Of a DNA stretch of 64,000 nt, positions 17,975 to 27,086 are shown one piece after another. The stretch is from Pseudomonadota bacterium (GTDB taxonomy: Bacteria > Pseudomonadota > Gammaproteobacteria > Burkholderiales > Thiobacillaceae). The stretch is taken from NCBI GenBank assembly GCA_029558905.1, contig JAKQCX010000030.1:62001-126000 (forward strand). Reading direction: 5' to 3'. How positions within the stretch are numbered: position 1 is the stretch's first letter; each line of letters starts with the position of its first letter. The position numbers and the translations under genes were made by a program. Below the pieces are notes generated by a model, which made no database searches, had not been told where the DNA came from, and saw nothing but the letters and a program-made list of their open reading frames with translations.

Positions 17975-18511
17975 ATGTGGACACATCCCCTCGATGCCCA
18001 TCCGGATACCCCGTGCCCCAGCGTACGGGGCATGCGTGTGGGCGCGCTTTTCACTCCTTCCGGTGCGCTCGCGCTGCGCTACGTGCTGGAGGCCGATCCG
18101 GCACGCCTGCGGATCCCCGCGGCCGGCCCGGCCAGCCGCCAGGAGCGGCTCTGGCGGCATACCTGCTTCGAGGCCTTCATCCAGGGAGAGGATGCCCCGG
18201 CCTACCTGGAATACAACTTTTCTCCCTCCGGTCAATGGCAGGTCTATGCCATGACCGATTACCGCCAGGGCGCTCCCCTGCAAGCGGTGCCGACACCTTC
18301 CCTGGAGCGCCTGGATACCCCCGGACAGCTCGCCCTGAGCTGCGTGCTGCCCAGGGCCGGACTGCCTCCGGGCAATCCGCTGCGCCTGGGCCTCACGGCC
18401 GTCATCGAGGCCGTGGATGGGGGCTTGTCCTACTGGGCGCTCTGCCACCCGTCGGACAAACCCGATTTCCACCATACTCGCGCTTTCGTCCTGACTCTGC
18501 ACCGCCCATGA
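17975..18511 (+). CDS. DOMON-like domain protein
   Basis: A 178-residue protein without a clear signal peptide. The segments LWRHTCFEAFIQGEDAPAYL, EYNFSPSGQWQVYAMTDYR and LSYWALCHPSDKPDFHHT match proteins described as DOMON-like or type 9 carbohydrate-binding-like. Such proteins commonly sit directly upstream of the DUF1343 gene, as here: the stop overlaps the next start (ATGA). Binding of a sugar or cell-wall fragment would fit but has not been shown. Confidence 0.72.
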   Translation: MWTHPLDAHPDTPCPSVRGMRVGALFTPSGALALRYVLEADPARLRIPAAGPASRQERLWRHTCFEAFIQGEDAPAYLEYNFSPSGQWQVYAMTDYRQGAPLQAVPTPSLERLDTPGQLALSCVLPRAGLPPGNPLRLGLTAVIEAVDGGLSYWALCHPSDKPDFHHTRAFVLTLHRP

Positions 18512-19728
18512 AATCCGGTCTGGACCGATTCCTGCTGGAGCCGGCGCTGCGCGCGCCCCTGCAGGGCCGCCGCGTGGCCCTGCTGGCTCATCCGGCTTCA
18601 GTGACCTCCGAACTGATCCATGCATTGGATGCCCTGATGGTGTTATCGGACATCAGGCTCACCGCCGCCTTTGGGCCCCAGCACGGCCTGCGGGGCGACA
18701 AGCAGGACAACATGATGGAGTCGCCGGACTACCAGGACCCGACGCATGGCATCCCGGTGTTCAGCCTGTACGGTGAGGTGCGCCGGCCCACCCAGGCCAT
18801 GCTGGACAGCTTCGACGTGCTGCTGGTGGATCTGCAGGACCTGGGCTGCCGCATCTACACCTTCATCACCACCCTGCGCTATGTGCTGGAGGCCGCTGCC
18901 CGACATGGCAAGTCCGTATGGGTGCTGGACCGCCCCAACCCGGTGGGCCGTCCCGTGGAGGGCCTGTGCCTGCGGTCCGGTTGGGAGAGCTTCGTGGGCG
19001 CGGGGCCCATGCCCATGCGCCATGGCCTCACCCTGGGGGAGCTGGGCCACTGGTTCATCCGCACCCTGGGATTGGACGTGGACTACCGGGTCATCGAAAT
19101 GCAGGACTGGCAGCCGCACTCGGCCCCTGGTTTCGGCTGGCCCCTGGGGCGACGGGAATGGATCAATCCCAGCCCCAACGCCCCCAACCTGTCCATGGCC
19201 CGCTGTTACGCCGGCACGGTGATGCTGGAGGGCACTACCCTGTCGGAAGGCCGGGGCACCACCCGGCCCCTGGAGCTGTTTGGCGCCCCGGACCTGGATG
19301 CCGCGCGTGTCATACGCCGGATGCAGGCCCTGGCTCCCCAGTGGCTGCGCGGCTGCCACTTGCGGCAGTGCTGGTTCGAACCCACCTTCCACAAACACAT
19401 GGGCAAGTTGTGTGCGGGCGTGCAGATCCATGTGGAGGCCACGCAATACGACCATGATGCTTTTCGCCCCTGGCGCCTCCAGGCCCTGGCCTTCAAGGCC
19501 ATCCGTTTGTTGTATCCGGATTATCCGCTGTGGCGGGATTTTCCCTACGAGTATGAGTACGACCGCCTGGCCATCGATCTCATCAGTGGCAGTGAGCTGT
19601 TGCGCCTGTGGGTGGATGATGCGGCCGCACAGGTGGGCGACCTCGAGGCACTGGCCCTGGCGGATGAACGGACCTGGCGGGCCGCGTGCGCGGACCTGCT
19701 GTCCTACCGTCGGGGGGACGCTGCGTGA
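18508..19728 (+). CDS. namZ: DUF1343 / NamZ-type exo-N-acetylmuramidase
   Basis: A 406-residue protein of the DUF1343 family: RRVALLAHPASVTSEL, AAFGPQHGLRGDKQDNMMES, VLLVDLQDLGCRIYTFITTL and NPSPNAPNLSMARCYAGTVMLEGTTLSEGRGTT in pieces along the chain. The Bacillus member NamZ removes N-acetylmuramic acid from peptidoglycan ends. No signal peptide is visible, so a cytoplasmic muropeptide-recycling role is more likely here than secretion. The start overlaps the stop of the DOMON-like gene. The family assignment is firm; the activity is by homology. Confidence 0.82.
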   Translation: MKSGLDRFLLEPALRAPLQGRRVALLAHPASVTSELIHALDALMVLSDIRLTAAFGPQHGLRGDKQDNMMESPDYQDPTHGIPVFSLYGEVRRPTQAMLDSFDVLLVDLQDLGCRIYTFITTLRYVLEAAARHGKSVWVLDRPNPVGRPVEGLCLRSGWESFVGAGPMPMRHGLTLGELGHWFIRTLGLDVDYRVIEMQDWQPHSAPGFGWPLGRREWINPSPNAPNLSMARCYAGTVMLEGTTLSEGRGTTRPLELFGAPDLDAARVIRRMQALAPQWLRGCHLRQCWFEPTFHKHMGKLCAGVQIHVEATQYDHDAFRPWRLQALAFKAIRLLYPDYPLWRDFPYEYEYDRLAIDLISGSELLRLWVDDAAAQVGDLEALALADERTWRAACADLLSYRRGDAA

Positions 19729-20022
19729 TGCGGCGGCGCGGCGCAGGATGGCCACGCCCGAGGGTTTTCCGCCGCAGCTCCGGGGCGAGGTCCCCCTGGA
19801 TTTCCGCGCGTCTTCCCGCCCGGTCTGCCGGCCGGCAGGGTGCAAGTCAGGCGCAGCCTTCCGGGCAGCGGCCGGATTGTCGCTTCAGTCGGGCAAAAAA
19901 TCGCCGATACAGGCGCGCACAGGCCCGAAACGCGCCTTGCGTCCCCCGCGCAGCCTGTATATACAGCATTCCTGCCACACATCCTTCGCAACGCCACAAC
20001 TCTTGCACAGGTGAGGAGCACC
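19729..20022 (+). promoter_or_regulatory. Leader of the TPR-protein gene with a possible promoter
   Basis: This 294-base stretch holds no gene. TTGCGT at 19937-19942 and TATACA at 19960-19965 with 17-base spacing form a weak sigma-70-like promoter. The -10 overlaps a 12-base perfect palindrome CTGTATATACAG (19955-19966). Another perfect palindrome, CTGCCGGCCGGCAG, lies at 19825-19838. Confidence 0.35.
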
Positions 20023-22899
20023 ATGGGTCCGTCACATCGCAGCCGTCGCAGCCACAGCAAAACACGCCGCATGATGCGGACCTATCTGCCCATCGCCCTG
20101 GCCGTCCTGGTGGGTGGCGCCGCCATAGGAGGCGGGGTGTACTACCTGGGCCGGAAGTCGCCCGAAGATCACCTCAAGGCCGGCATCGAAATGCAGGAGC
20201 GCGGTGATCTGAAAGGCGCGCTCATCGAGCTGAAAAACGCCCTGCAGGGTATGCCCAACAATGCACAGGCCCGCTTCCGCCTGGGACAGATACAGTTCGA
20301 AGAGGGGGACTACCAGGGTTCGGAAAAGGAATTGCGCAAGGCAAGGGAGCTGGGATTGCGGGATGACCGGCTGGACCCCCTTTACGCCAGGACCCTGCTG
20401 GCGATTCGGGAGGCCAAGCGTTTGCTCGACGAGGTGTACCCGTTGGAGAGCATGTCATCCGATACGCGCGCGACCGTGCTGGCCCTGCGTGCGCGGGCCC
20501 ATCTCATGCTCGATGATCCGGCCGCCTGCCAGGAAAGCCTGCGGGAGGCGGATGCCGTCCTGCCGGATCACCCCGAGACCCTGATCAGCCGCGCCTATCT
20601 GGCCCTGGCCGATTCCGCGCCGGGCACCCTGAAGCCCATCGACCAGCCCATGATCGATGTGCCGAAACAGGCCACGCAGGCCCTGGCCTATGTGGACAAG
20701 GCCATCGCGCAGGTCCCGGACCGTGTGGAGTTCCTGCTCCTGAAGGCCAATCTGCTGCACGCTACCAAACAGCGGCAGCCCGCCCTGCAGGCCTACGGCC
20801 AGGTGCTGCGTAAGGAGCCGGCCAATGACGCGGCCCTGCGCGCCCGGGCCCAGGTGTATCTGGAGCTGGCCGACCTGGACAGGGCGGAGGCGGACCTCAA
20901 GACGTTGCTGAAGCACCAGCCCAAGGATGCCTACGGCCGCTACCTGCGGGCCTTCATCGAGTTCAAGCGCGCGCGTCCCCAGGAAGCCGAGGCCACCCTG
21001 CAGGAAGTCTTGCAGGTGGCGCCCAATTTCCTGTCCGCGCATCTGCTGGCCGGAGCCGTGAATATCCAGTTGGGCAATCGTGAGGCCGCGCGCAACCATC
21101 TGGACAAGGTGCTGGCCGCCGCCCCCCAGCAGCCCCTGGCGAGGAAGTTGATGGCTGCCACGGCGGCCGATATGGGAGACCTGAGCAAGGCCCGGGAACT
21201 GGTCAACTCCCTGGGCAGCGGCGACGAGGATGCCTTCTCGCACGCCATCAAGGGCGTCATCGCCCTGCGCCAGGGGGATTACGCCGAGGCGCGGAAAAAT
21301 CTGGAACAGGTCACCGGGACGGCGGCCAGCAACGTCCAGTACCTCACCGACCTGGCGGCCAGCCGTCTGGGCAGCGGCGACGACAGGGGCGCCATCGCCG
21401 CCCTGAACAAGGCGGCGGAACTGGATGTGGACAACACCCAGCCCGATGTGTTGTTGGTCATGACCCACCTGCGCGAAAAACGACCCGATGAGGCCATGCA
21501 GGTGGTGAACCGCCTGGAGAAGCAGCGCCCCAGGGACCCACTGGTGTACAACCTGCGGGGTGCCATCCACATCAGCCAGAACGACATGCCCCTGGCACGG
21601 GCCGCCTTCAGCAAGGCCCTGGAGCTTCAGCCGGACTATTTCCCGGCGGCCTCCAACCTGGCCCTCATGGATGTCAAGGACAAGGCTCCGGACGCGGCAC
21701 GCGGACGCTTCAAGAAGCTGTTGCAGCACAATCCCAAGGAGTACCGGGCCTGGATGGCCCTGGCGGCCTTCGATCTGCAGGCACGTGACGAGAACGCCTA
21801 CCTGAAGGATCTGGAAGCGGCGAAAAAGGCTAACGAAAAGGCGCCCCAACCCAGGGCCCAGCTGGTCCGTTACTGGCTGGGCAAGAAGGACCCGGCCAAG
21901 GCCCTGGTGGAGGCACGCGCGGCCCTGGACGCCACGGGGCGCGTGGAATTCAACGAACTGATCGGCATGGCCCAGTCCGCCCAGGGAGACCACGCCAATG
22001 CCGTGGCCACTTTCGGCAAGTGGTCCGAAGCCAATCCCAGCGACCCCCTGGCCCACTTCCGCCTCGCGCAGGAGCAGGCCGCCAACCGCGACACGGCCGC
22101 GGCCCTCAAGACCCTGGACAAGGTTTTGGCCCTGCGCGCGGATTTCGTCGATGCCGCGATACTCAAGGCGGTCCTGCTGGGTCAGACGGGCCGTGCCGCG
22201 GAAGGCATCAAGATCACGCGGGCGCTGCAGGGCAAGAATCCCGAGCAGCCAGCCGGCTATCTGGCCGAAGCCGACCTCCTGATGCAGGACAGGCAGTTTG
22301 CCGAGGCCGGCCGCCTATATGCCAAGGGCGCGCGACTGGCCGGCAGCGGCATACCCCTGGTCCTGGCCGCCCAGTCCCTCGCCCGTGTCGGACAGTCCGC
22401 GGTGGGCGAGAAGCTGCTGACCGATTGGCTCGAGACCAGGCCCAACGATGCCGCGGTACGCCATCAGCTCGCGCAGACCCTTCTCGGCGGCAAGCGCCTG
22501 CCCCAGGCCGCGGAGCAATACCGCATCCTGGCCCGGGCCAACCCCAAGGATCGGGTGGCGCTCAACAACTTGGCCTGGATCCTAGGCGAACTGGGTGACA
22601 AGGATGCCCTGAGCGTGGCTGAACAGGCCTACAAGCTGGATTCCGGTTCGGCGAATACCCTGGATACCCTGGGCTGGATCCTGGTGAATGCGGGCCAGAC
22701 CGCACGCGGTCTGGACCTGATCGGACAGGCCGCTGCGAAGGCCCCCAATGCGCTCGAAATCCGCTGGCATCTGGTCGTGGCGCTGGCCAAGGCCGGCAAG
22801 CGGCAACAGGCCAGACAGGAACTGGAGAGACTGGTGAACGCCGGCTTTGCCATCCCGAAGGACGAGAAGTCCAGGCAGCTGCTGGATTCCCTGAAATAG
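20023..22899 (+). CDS. TPR-repeat protein, PrsT-like (PEP-CTERM system type)
   Basis: A 958-residue protein with one N-terminal membrane segment (YLPIALAVLVGGAAIGGGVYYLG, about residues 22-44) and then TPR repeats to the end. The opening SPEDHLKAGIEMQERGDLKGALIELKNALQ is characteristic of the PrsT group found with exosortase/PEP-CTERM systems. No exosortase or PEP-CTERM protein occurs in the window. The start follows GTGAGGAGCACC. The many TPRs suggest a scaffold for extracellular polysaccharide or sorting machinery; a generic TPR anchor protein is the alternative. Confidence 0.7.
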   Translation: MGPSHRSRRSHSKTRRMMRTYLPIALAVLVGGAAIGGGVYYLGRKSPEDHLKAGIEMQERGDLKGALIELKNALQGMPNNAQARFRLGQIQFEEGDYQGSEKELRKARELGLRDDRLDPLYARTLLAIREAKRLLDEVYPLESMSSDTRATVLALRARAHLMLDDPAACQESLREADAVLPDHPETLISRAYLALADSAPGTLKPIDQPMIDVPKQATQALAYVDKAIAQVPDRVEFLLLKANLLHATKQRQPALQAYGQVLRKEPANDAALRARAQVYLELADLDRAEADLKTLLKHQPKDAYGRYLRAFIEFKRARPQEAEATLQEVLQVAPNFLSAHLLAGAVNIQLGNREAARNHLDKVLAAAPQQPLARKLMAATAADMGDLSKARELVNSLGSGDEDAFSHAIKGVIALRQGDYAEARKNLEQVTGTAASNVQYLTDLAASRLGSGDDRGAIAALNKAAELDVDNTQPDVLLVMTHLREKRPDEAMQVVNRLEKQRPRDPLVYNLRGAIHISQNDMPLARAAFSKALELQPDYFPAASNLALMDVKDKAPDAARGRFKKLLQHNPKEYRAWMALAAFDLQARDENAYLKDLEAAKKANEKAPQPRAQLVRYWLGKKDPAKALVEARAALDATGRVEFNELIGMAQSAQGDHANAVATFGKWSEANPSDPLAHFRLAQEQAANRDTAAALKTLDKVLALRADFVDAAILKAVLLGQTGRAAEGIKITRALQGKNPEQPAGYLAEADLLMQDRQFAEAGRLYAKGARLAGSGIPLVLAAQSLARVGQSAVGEKLLTDWLETRPNDAAVRHQLAQTLLGGKRLPQAAEQYRILARANPKDRVALNNLAWILGELGDKDALSVAEQAYKLDSGSANTLDTLGWILVNAGQTARGLDLIGQAAAKAPNALEIRWHLVVALAKAGKRQQARQELERLVNAGFAIPKDEKSRQLLDSLK

Positions 22900-22900
22900 C

Positions 22901-22946
22901 GACCGGACAGTCCCGGCAGGGCGAGTGGATGCCCTCTTAGCCGGTC
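22901..22946. terminator. Possible bidirectional terminator or cruciform
   Basis: Between two convergent genes, GACCGG (22901-22906) pairs with CCGGTC (22941-22946), and an inner AGGGC (22918-22922) pairs with GCCCT (22931-22935). There is no T-run, so its role in termination is a guess from position. Confidence 0.3.
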
Positions 22947-22955
22947 TCGCGCGGC

Positions 22956-23825
22956 TCAGGGTATGCGACCGGGTTCTTCCCCCAGGCCTGCGCGCACACT
23001 GGGGTAGAGGTGGCGGAACCCCAGTTCCCGCTTGATGCGCCGGTTGGATAGCCGGCGCGACTCGCTCAGGAAGGTGCGCATGGCAGGCGTGACGGCGGCC
23101 ATGACCTCTGCCTTGGAGAGTCGGGGCGGGCGCGCCAGACCCAGATGGTCCGCCACCACGTCGAACCAGTCCCCCATCCGCAGATCACTGTCATCCACGG
23201 CGTTGTAGACCCGATTGGGCCGTCCCCGGAAGAGGGCGGTGATGGCCAGGCGGGCCAGGTCCTGGGCGTGAATGTGATTGGTATAGACATCGTGTTCTGC
23301 CTGGATGGCAGGCAGTCCTTGGCGCACCCTTGCCGCCGGCATGCGCTCCCGGCTGTAAATTCCCGGCGCGCGCAGGATGCAAATCCTCCCGCGCCGCCGT
23401 CCGAAGCGCCGCAGGCGTACCTCGGCGTCGGCCCGGCGCCGGGCCCGGGTATTGTTGGGCCGGACCGGCCAAGTCTCTGCCACCCGGGCCCCAGCACAGT
23501 CACCATAGACACCGCTGGTACTGATGTACACCAGGCAGCGTGCTAGACTCCTGCGCCCCAGGGCCGCAAGCAGATGTCTGCTGCGGGGATCGGTTTCTCC
23601 CTGGGGCGGCGGGGGCGCAAAGTGCAGGACGTGGGACGCCAGAGCGGCGATGCGTGCCAGGCCGCGACGCTGGTCCAGATCCCCGGGAATGGGTGTGATG
23701 CCGGCGGCGCGCAACTGCACATGTCCTTCCGGGGATGGGCTGAGGCCGTAGAGCCGTGCCCGTCCCCGCAACAAACCGGCGGCCCGCAGGCCCACGTCGC
23801 CACAGCCGACGATGAGGATACGCAT
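22956..23825 (-). CDS. NAD-dependent epimerase/dehydratase (YeeZ-like)
   Basis: A 289-residue extended short-chain dehydrogenase fold. The NAD-binding start is MRILIVGCGDVGLRAAGLL, then SHVLHFAPPPPQGETDPRSR, the substrate-site STSGVYGD with Tyr, and HIHAQDLARLAITALF and YNAVDDSDLRMGDWFD. This pattern matches YeeZ-type proteins of unknown substrate. It converges with the TPR gene and is divergent from the reductase gene at 23851, with only 25 bases between starts, so their promoters must lie within coding sequence or overlap. Confidence 0.78.
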   Translation of the reverse strand: MRILIVGCGDVGLRAAGLLRGRARLYGLSPSPEGHVQLRAAGITPIPGDLDQRRGLARIAALASHVLHFAPPPPQGETDPRSRHLLAALGRRSLARCLVYISTSGVYGDCAGARVAETWPVRPNNTRARRRADAEVRLRRFGRRRGRICILRAPGIYSRERMPAARVRQGLPAIQAEHDVYTNHIHAQDLARLAITALFRGRPNRVYNAVDDSDLRMGDWFDVVADHLGLARPPRLSKAEVMAAVTPAMRTFLSESRRLSNRRIKRELGFRHLYPSVRAGLGEEPGRIP

Positions 23826-23850
23826 AGAAAAGTTCGAGAGGAAAGGTTTG

Positions 23851-24864
23851 ATGTCTTACCAGGTCAAGATCCAACCCAGCGGCCATGAGTTTACCGTCAA
23901 AGCGGACGAACCCCTGCTGACGGCGGCCCTGAATGCCGGTTTTGCGCTGCCTTACGGCTGCCGCAACGGGGCCTGCGGGTCCTGCAAGGGCAAGGTGCTG
24001 TCCGGTGAGGTGGATTACGGCGTGCACCAGGAGGATACCCTGACCGCGGAGGACAAGGCCAAGGGACTGGCCCTGTTCTGTCGCGCCACGGCACGCTCGG
24101 ATCTCAGCATCGAGGTAAAGGAAGTGGGAGCGGTAAAGGACATTCAGGTGAAGAACCTGCCCTGCCGTATCGAGCGCATGGAGAAGCTGGCACCGGATGT
24201 CATGTCGGTGTGGCTCAAGCTGCCCTCCAACGAGCGCCTGCAGTTCCTGCCGGGGCAATACATCGACTTCCTACTCAAGGACGGTGCCCGGCGCAGTTTT
24301 TCCCTGGCCAACACTCCGGAGGAGGATGCCCTGCTGGAACTGCACATCCGCCATGTGGATGGCGGCAGGTTCACCGACCATGTGTTCAACACCATGAAGT
24401 TGAAGGACATCATGCGCATCTCCGGGCCCTATGGCAGCTTCTTCCTGCGGGAGTCGGACAAGCCTGTCATTTTCCTTGCGGGTGGCACGGGTTTCGCACC
24501 CATCAAGAGCATCCTGGGGCATGCCTTCCATCATGAGCTGGACCGCCCGTGCGTGCTGTACTGGGGGGTCCGTGGCTTGGCGGATCTGTATCAGCCCCTG
24601 GTGCCCTCCGGTTGGCAGCAGCGTCAGAAGAACTTCAGCTTCATCCCCGTGCTGTCGGCCCCGGCCGCGACGGACGACTGGCCGGGGCGTACGGGCTATG
24701 TGCACGAGGCCGTGCTGGCGGACTTTGCCGATCTGTCAGGCTATGAGGTCTATGCCTGCGGCGCCCCTGCCATGGTGGAGGCCGCACGCACCGGCTTCCT
24801 GCAGCGGGGACTGCCGGAAGACGCGTTTTTCGCGGATTCCTTCGACTTTCAGTCCACGCCCTGA
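23851..24864 (+). CDS. 2Fe-2S/FAD reductase (AscD/RfbI-like)
   Basis: A 337-residue oxidoreductase with an N-terminal plant-type ferredoxin domain (YGCRNGACGSCKGKV, distal Cys in LFCRATA), an FAD domain (RRSFSLANTPEED) and an NAD domain (VIFLAGGTGFAPIKSIL, VYACGAPAMVEAA). Such proteins are often annotated as CDP-6-deoxy-3,4-glucoseen reductase, but no dideoxysugar genes are near, so the electron acceptor is unknown. The start behind GAGAGGAAAGG was preferred over the ATG 39 bases upstream. The 3' end overlaps hemY by 16 bases in convergent orientation. Confidence 0.82.
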   Translation: MSYQVKIQPSGHEFTVKADEPLLTAALNAGFALPYGCRNGACGSCKGKVLSGEVDYGVHQEDTLTAEDKAKGLALFCRATARSDLSIEVKEVGAVKDIQVKNLPCRIERMEKLAPDVMSVWLKLPSNERLQFLPGQYIDFLLKDGARRSFSLANTPEEDALLELHIRHVDGGRFTDHVFNTMKLKDIMRISGPYGSFFLRESDKPVIFLAGGTGFAPIKSILGHAFHHELDRPCVLYWGVRGLADLYQPLVPSGWQQRQKNFSFIPVLSAPAATDDWPGRTGYVHEAVLADFADLSGYEVYACGAPAMVEAARTGFLQRGLPEDAFFADSFDFQSTP

Positions 24865-25280
24865 GGGGCGGCGTCCGGCGGAGCGTCGGGCACGGGTTTT
24901 CCCAGGCTGGCCCGCAGCCGCTCCAGCAGGTCCTGTGCCGTACAATCCCCTGCCTTGTCCAGTTGCTTGCGCAGTAGGGGAACATTGCCGTCGAGATGGG
25001 CGCGCAGGGCATCCAGCAAGGCCAGGTCCGCGCGTTCCCGCTGACGCCGTTGCCGCCAGGCCCGCAGGTCATCCGGCAGCCGCAGGGCGGTGCGTGCCAG
25101 ACGCAGCACGAAGCCCGCCAGCACGAATCCTCCCACCAGCAGCACCAGGGTCAGCATGAAGGACATCTCCAGACGCCAGGGTGGAAACACCACGATGACA
25201 TAGCCCTGGTCCAGACGTGCCAGGAGGGTGAAGGCCACGGCCAGGGCGAACAGGGCCAGCACCCACAGGATGAGCCTCAC
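24849..25280 (-). CDS. hemY: HemY N-terminal domain protein, short form
   Basis: Only 143 residues, against about 400 for usual HemY. It has the family N-terminus: membrane segment LILWVLALFALAVAFTLLA, DQGYVIVVFPPWRLEMSF, second segment TLVLLVGGFVLAGFVLRLA, then a basic LRAWRQRRQRERADLALLDALR helix. The C-terminal TPR domain is missing and the protein ends in a Pro/Ala-rich tail. A GTG start overlaps the hemX stop (GTGA). It may be a genuine short variant or a truncation remnant. The role of HemY in tetrapyrrole synthesis is not defined in this group. Confidence 0.8.
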   Translation of the reverse strand: MRLILWVLALFALAVAFTLLARLDQGYVIVVFPPWRLEMSFMLTLVLLVGGFVLAGFVLRLARTALRLPDDLRAWRQRRQRERADLALLDALRAHLDGNVPLLRKQLDKAGDCTAQDLLERLRASLGKPVPDAPPDAAPQGVD

Positions 25281-26305
25281 GGCCGCCCCCCGCGCAGGGC
25301 CTGCAGGGCCTCCAGACTGGCCTGGATCTGGGCATCCTTCAGCGCGACCGGGACTTGGGACAAGGCGTTCAGGCTGGCAATGAAGGCTTGGGTGGTGGGA
25401 TCGCGGCGGTTGAAATAATGCTCCGCCCACGACCGTGCGGCCCCCAGATCGGCGCGGAAGCCCGCCTCGTCCCGCTGCAGCAGCGTCAGACGCGCGGCGA
25501 GCAGGCGCAATTTCAGGTTCTGGTTGAGGAAATAGCTTTGCGCGGGGGTGAGCAGGGGCAACTCCGGGTGGTCCAGGCGGCGGATGCGCAGCAGGCCCTT
25601 GATCTCCTTCCAGGTCTCCCGGCCGAAGCTTTCCAGGGTGTCGAGTGTGCCGCTGCCGCCGGGAACGGCGGCAGCGGGCGGAGGTTCGGCCTCGGATTCG
25701 GGCTTGAGCTGGTCCACGCCCTGGATGAGGGCTTCCAGACGCGCGTTGATCCCGTCGATATCGGCCGCGGGCATGAGCCTCAGACGTTCCATGTCCCGCA
25801 CGATGGCCTGGCGCAGGCCCGCGAACTGGCTTTTGCCCAGCTTGGCCAGACGTGTGTCCGCCGCCTCCAGGCCAATGAGGGCGGCACGCACGTTGCCCGC
25901 CAGCTGCAACTGTTGGCGGGCCAGCAGCAGGGTCTGTTCCATGTCGGCCAGCACCCGCTCATCTGCGCTGTCGGCCAGTTCCTGGTACATGGCGGTGAGG
26001 GCGAGCTGTTGGTTCTGGGCCTCCTGGGCACGGGTCTCCATGGCCATGAGACGACTCTGCAGGTCCGCCAGGGCCTCGTTGGCGGCCTTGGCCGCGCCCC
26101 GGGCTTCCCGGCTGGCGGCATCGAACTCACCGATGCGACGGGCCAGCTGCACCTCCAGGGAGCGCATTTGCGTATAGCCCTGCCAGCCCAGGGCCAGGGT
26201 CCCCAGCACGGCGATGAGGGCAAGCACCATGGCGGCGGGCGCAATCCAGCCCGGGCGGGCGGGGGAACGCGCCGTGGTCTGGGGAATCACGTCTTCTTCA
26301 GGCAT
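25277..26305 (-). CDS. hemX: HemX membrane protein
   Basis: A 342-residue inner-membrane protein with a short cytoplasmic N-terminus, one membrane segment (PAAMVLALIAVLGTLALGW, about residues 26-46), a long coiled coil (ARRIGEFDAASREARGAAKA onward), and the conserved C-terminal region (IKGLLRIRRLDHPELPLLTP, YFLNQNLKLRLLAARLTLLQ). The fold and position after hemD mark it as HemX, whose function is uncertain; the name reflects operon position and homology. The start at 26305 overlaps hemD by 8 bases. Confidence 0.88.
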   Translation of the reverse strand: MPEEDVIPQTTARSPARPGWIAPAAMVLALIAVLGTLALGWQGYTQMRSLEVQLARRIGEFDAASREARGAAKAANEALADLQSRLMAMETRAQEAQNQQLALTAMYQELADSADERVLADMEQTLLLARQQLQLAGNVRAALIGLEAADTRLAKLGKSQFAGLRQAIVRDMERLRLMPAADIDGINARLEALIQGVDQLKPESEAEPPPAAAVPGGSGTLDTLESFGRETWKEIKGLLRIRRLDHPELPLLTPAQSYFLNQNLKLRLLAARLTLLQRDEAGFRADLGAARSWAEHYFNRRDPTTQAFIASLNALSQVPVALKDAQIQASLEALQALRGGRP

Positions 26306-27086
26306 GCGAGAAGTATTCCACAAGGCTGAGGATCAGTCGGGTTTCTCCATCCGGACTCGAGAGGATGTTTTGTACGCCCCGGGTCGCGGCATGGCTGGCG
26401 ATACGGGGGTGTGGCACGAACAGGGGGGTGCGCCGCAGGAATTCGGCCCCCGCCGGACCGAGGAGATGGAAGAGATTGTCCAGGGTTTCACCACTGTAGG
26501 CGGTCACAGCCTGGATGCGGCCCGCCGCGAATGCCGCCAGCACCGGTGCGGCGTCCGCCTCTGCGGGCAGATCACGGCGGTAGCACACGGCATGGGTGAC
26601 ATGCGCGCCCCGTGCGTCGAGGGTATCCGCCAGGCGGGGACTGCCGCCTTCGCCACGGAAGAGGATCACGGCCTGTCCATCCACGTCCTGGAGCCGGGGC
26701 ATGGCCAGCAGGTGGGTACTGTCGGCGCCGGCATCGGGCACAAGCACATCCCGGATGCCGCATGCCGCCAATGCCCCCGCAGTGCCTTGGCCCACGCAGG
26801 CCACCGCCAGTTGGGGGGGCCAACTGCCCCGGGCACGCACGGCGGCCATGCCTTTTTCCACCGCGCTGGGACTGATGAAGATGGCAAGCTGAAAGTCCGC
26901 CAGTCCTGCCAGGACACGGTCCAGGGCGTCCGCATCCCTGGGCGGCAGTATGGCTAGGGCCGGGAATGCAATGGGCCGGGCCCCCAATGACGCCAGGGTT
27001 TGGATGAGATCCTGGGCCTGATCCGGCGGCCGGGTGACCAGGATGCCGATGTCCTGCAGGACGGTCGCGGCAGTGGAGGTGTTCAC
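26298..27086 (-). CDS. hemD: Uroporphyrinogen-III synthase
   Basis: A 262-residue enzyme that cyclises hydroxymethylbilane with inversion of ring D. Typical parts are [55 protein letters not shown], and [18 protein letters not shown] at the second domain. Sequence conservation in this family is low, but the order hemC-hemD-hemX-hemY makes the call secure. The start overlaps the hemC stop by 4 bases. Confidence 0.92.
   Translation of the reverse strand: MNTSTAATVLQDIGILVTRPPDQAQDLIQTLASLGARPIAFPALAILPPRDADALDRVLAGLADFQLAIFISPSAVEKGMAAVRARGSWPPQLAVACVGQGTAGALAACGIRDVLVPDAGADSTHLLAMPRLQDVDGQAVILFRGEGGSPRLADTLDARGAHVTHAVCYRRDLPAEADAAPVLAAFAAGRIQAVTAYSGETLDNLFHLLGPAGAEFLRRTPLFVPHPRIASHAATRGVQNILSSPDGETRLILSLVEYFSHA

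Noticed and set aside
19955-19966. CTGTATATACAG as a LexA (SOS) box
   Set aside because: The gammaproteobacterial LexA box is CTG-N10-CAG; here the spacing is N6, and the downstream gene is not a repair gene.
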